From Ichthyophthirius multifiliis (Eukaryota > Ciliophora > Oligohymenophorea > Hymenostomatida): 64,000 nucleotides of DNA. The stretch spans positions 1-64,000 of the forward strand of contig NW_004086053.1 in the NCBI RefSeq assembly GCF_000220395.1, written 5' to 3'. Below the pieces are notes generated by a model that did not search any database, had not been told where the DNA came from, and was given only the letters and a program-made list of their open reading frames with translations. Below are positions 63,244 through 64,000 of the stretch, piece by piece. Made by a program: the position numbers and the translations under genes. How positions within the stretch are numbered: the stretch's first letter is position 1; each line of letters opens with the position of its first letter.

Positions 63244-64000
63244 ATGCATAATATTAAAAAATTAGATTTTTTCGGCACATTAATATACATAAGATACAAA
63301 AACGATTATAAAAATAAAACATATTTAGGGTCTATCATATCATTAGGTATAATAATGATATTAATAGCCTAAACATATTATGAAATGAACGATATTGTAA
63401 ATAAATATAATCCAGTAGTAACTTAAAACGAAATATATAAATCTGATTAACAAAAATTTATATTAAATTAAGAAAATTTAACTATTTTATTTTCTATTGA
63501 AAATAATTAAAATAATTTAATTAATGATAATTAATATTTTTAATTTGAAGCTTTTTAATATATAAAAAAAATCATTCTAAATGAAAATTCAGAAGTAAAA
63601 GATTAAATAACTTAAAAAATATAACTTAAAATAAGCTCATGTGAAAATATTAAATTCAATAATGAATATTATGATAATTTGAATTTTAAAAATAAAATGT
63701 TTTGCTTTAATTATGAAGATAATAATTAATAAATACCTTATATATAAGGTGATTAGGAATTAGATAACTATAGTTCAATTAAAATATATATAAAAAAATG
63801 TAAAAATGAAATAAATGATAAATGCAAAAGTGATTAAGAAATATAAGAATATATTAATGATTCTAAATTTAATGTTTATTTTAACAAAATAGTCGCTTCT
63901 CCATATAATTTTACTAATCCATTTTAACAACATATACAAAAAAATTAATTTTATATAAACAATGGATAAAAAAAAGAAATATAAATGAAATTTAAAAATA
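63244..64000 (+). CDS. Partial ciliate membrane protein, continues past the window
   Basis: Open from the ATG at 63244 to the end of the window (252 codons) without TGA. It starts MHNIKKLDFFGTLIYIRYKN, has one hydrophobic segment (TYLGSIISLGIIMILIAQTYY) and then a long hydrophilic Asn/Gln/Asp-rich part with scattered cysteines (ISSCENIKFN, MFCFNYED, IKKCKNEINDKCKSD), which could be an extracellular domain. An N-terminal DFFG followed by a single TM then a Cys-containing ectodomain recalls a large ciliate-specific family of putative transmembrane proteins. The function is unknown. Confidence 0.7.

Overview
This window looks like somatic (macronuclear) DNA of an oligohymenophorean ciliate. Proteins recognisable by family (Rab GTPase, IFT20, Sec1/Munc18, NOG1, PRP28, HAT1, MAP kinase, EMC8) read through only if TAA and TAG are glutamine and TGA is the sole stop. 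The DNA is extremely AT-rich. Introns are short (about 35-150 nt), start GT and end AG, and are often filled with (TA)n. The composition looks more extreme than I would expect for Tetrahymena and recalls Ichthyophthirius; the genus is an inference. Because only TGA stops translation, standard-code open frames are mostly meaningless here, and every gene below was read with the ciliate code.

Layout. 0.5-2.8 kb: novel coiled-coil protein (minus). 3.3-5.9 kb: ITFG1-like FG-GAP membrane protein (plus). 7.5-8.1 kb: two-TM protein resembling PIG-P. 9.0-10.6 kb: coiled-coil protein. 10.6-13.9 kb: gene-poor. 13.9-16.1 kb: TORTIFOLIA/TOG-like protein with broken frames. 16.5-17.2 kb: small four-exon protein. 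18.3-18.9 kb: Rab. 20.0-21.5 kb: B-box/SPRY-like. 22.3-22.9 kb: VAMP7-like longin SNARE. 23.0-25.9 kb: two low-complexity proteins (minus). 26.5-27.7 kb: TMEM17-like. 27.9-29.3 kb: HAT1 (minus). 30.2-31.9 kb: Sec1/Munc18 (minus), divergent from IFT20 (32.2-32.6 kb). 34.6-35.6 kb: membrane-anchored E2-type acyltransferase. 36.4-37.7 kb: TEY MAP kinase (minus). 38.8-39.1 kb: small protein. 39.9-41.0 kb: N/Q-rich protein (minus). 41.3-43.6 kb: PRP28/DDX23 helicase (minus). 44.7-45.7 kb: gamma-glutamyl hydrolase. 45.9-46.6 kb: EMC8/9. 48.7-49.8 kb: RRM-CCHC-RS splicing factor. 51.3-53.4 kb: NOG1 (minus). 55.5-57.0 kb: HTH protein with a huge glutamine tract. 57.6-62.4 kb: PHIP/BRWD-type WD40-PHD-cryptoTudor-bromodomain protein (minus). 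63.2 kb to the end: partial membrane protein.

The genes are not an operon or pathway. They are housekeeping genes for membrane traffic (Rab, R-SNARE, SM protein, EMC), cilia (IFT20, TMEM17-like), splicing (PRP28, RS protein), ribosome assembly (NOG1) and chromatin (HAT1, PHIP-like), mixed with lineage-specific proteins. No mobile element, CRISPR array, tRNA, rRNA or telomere repeat was recognised.

Several otherwise convincing genes need a single-base change, nearly always inside a run of six to eight A (or T on the minus strand), to keep one frame. This looks like homopolymer sequencing error. Real decay or ribosomal frameshifting has not been excluded. The most interesting biology is the PHIP-like architecture with an added PHD-type finger, the longin SNARE with valine at the ionic zero layer, and the stand-alone membrane acyltransferase.
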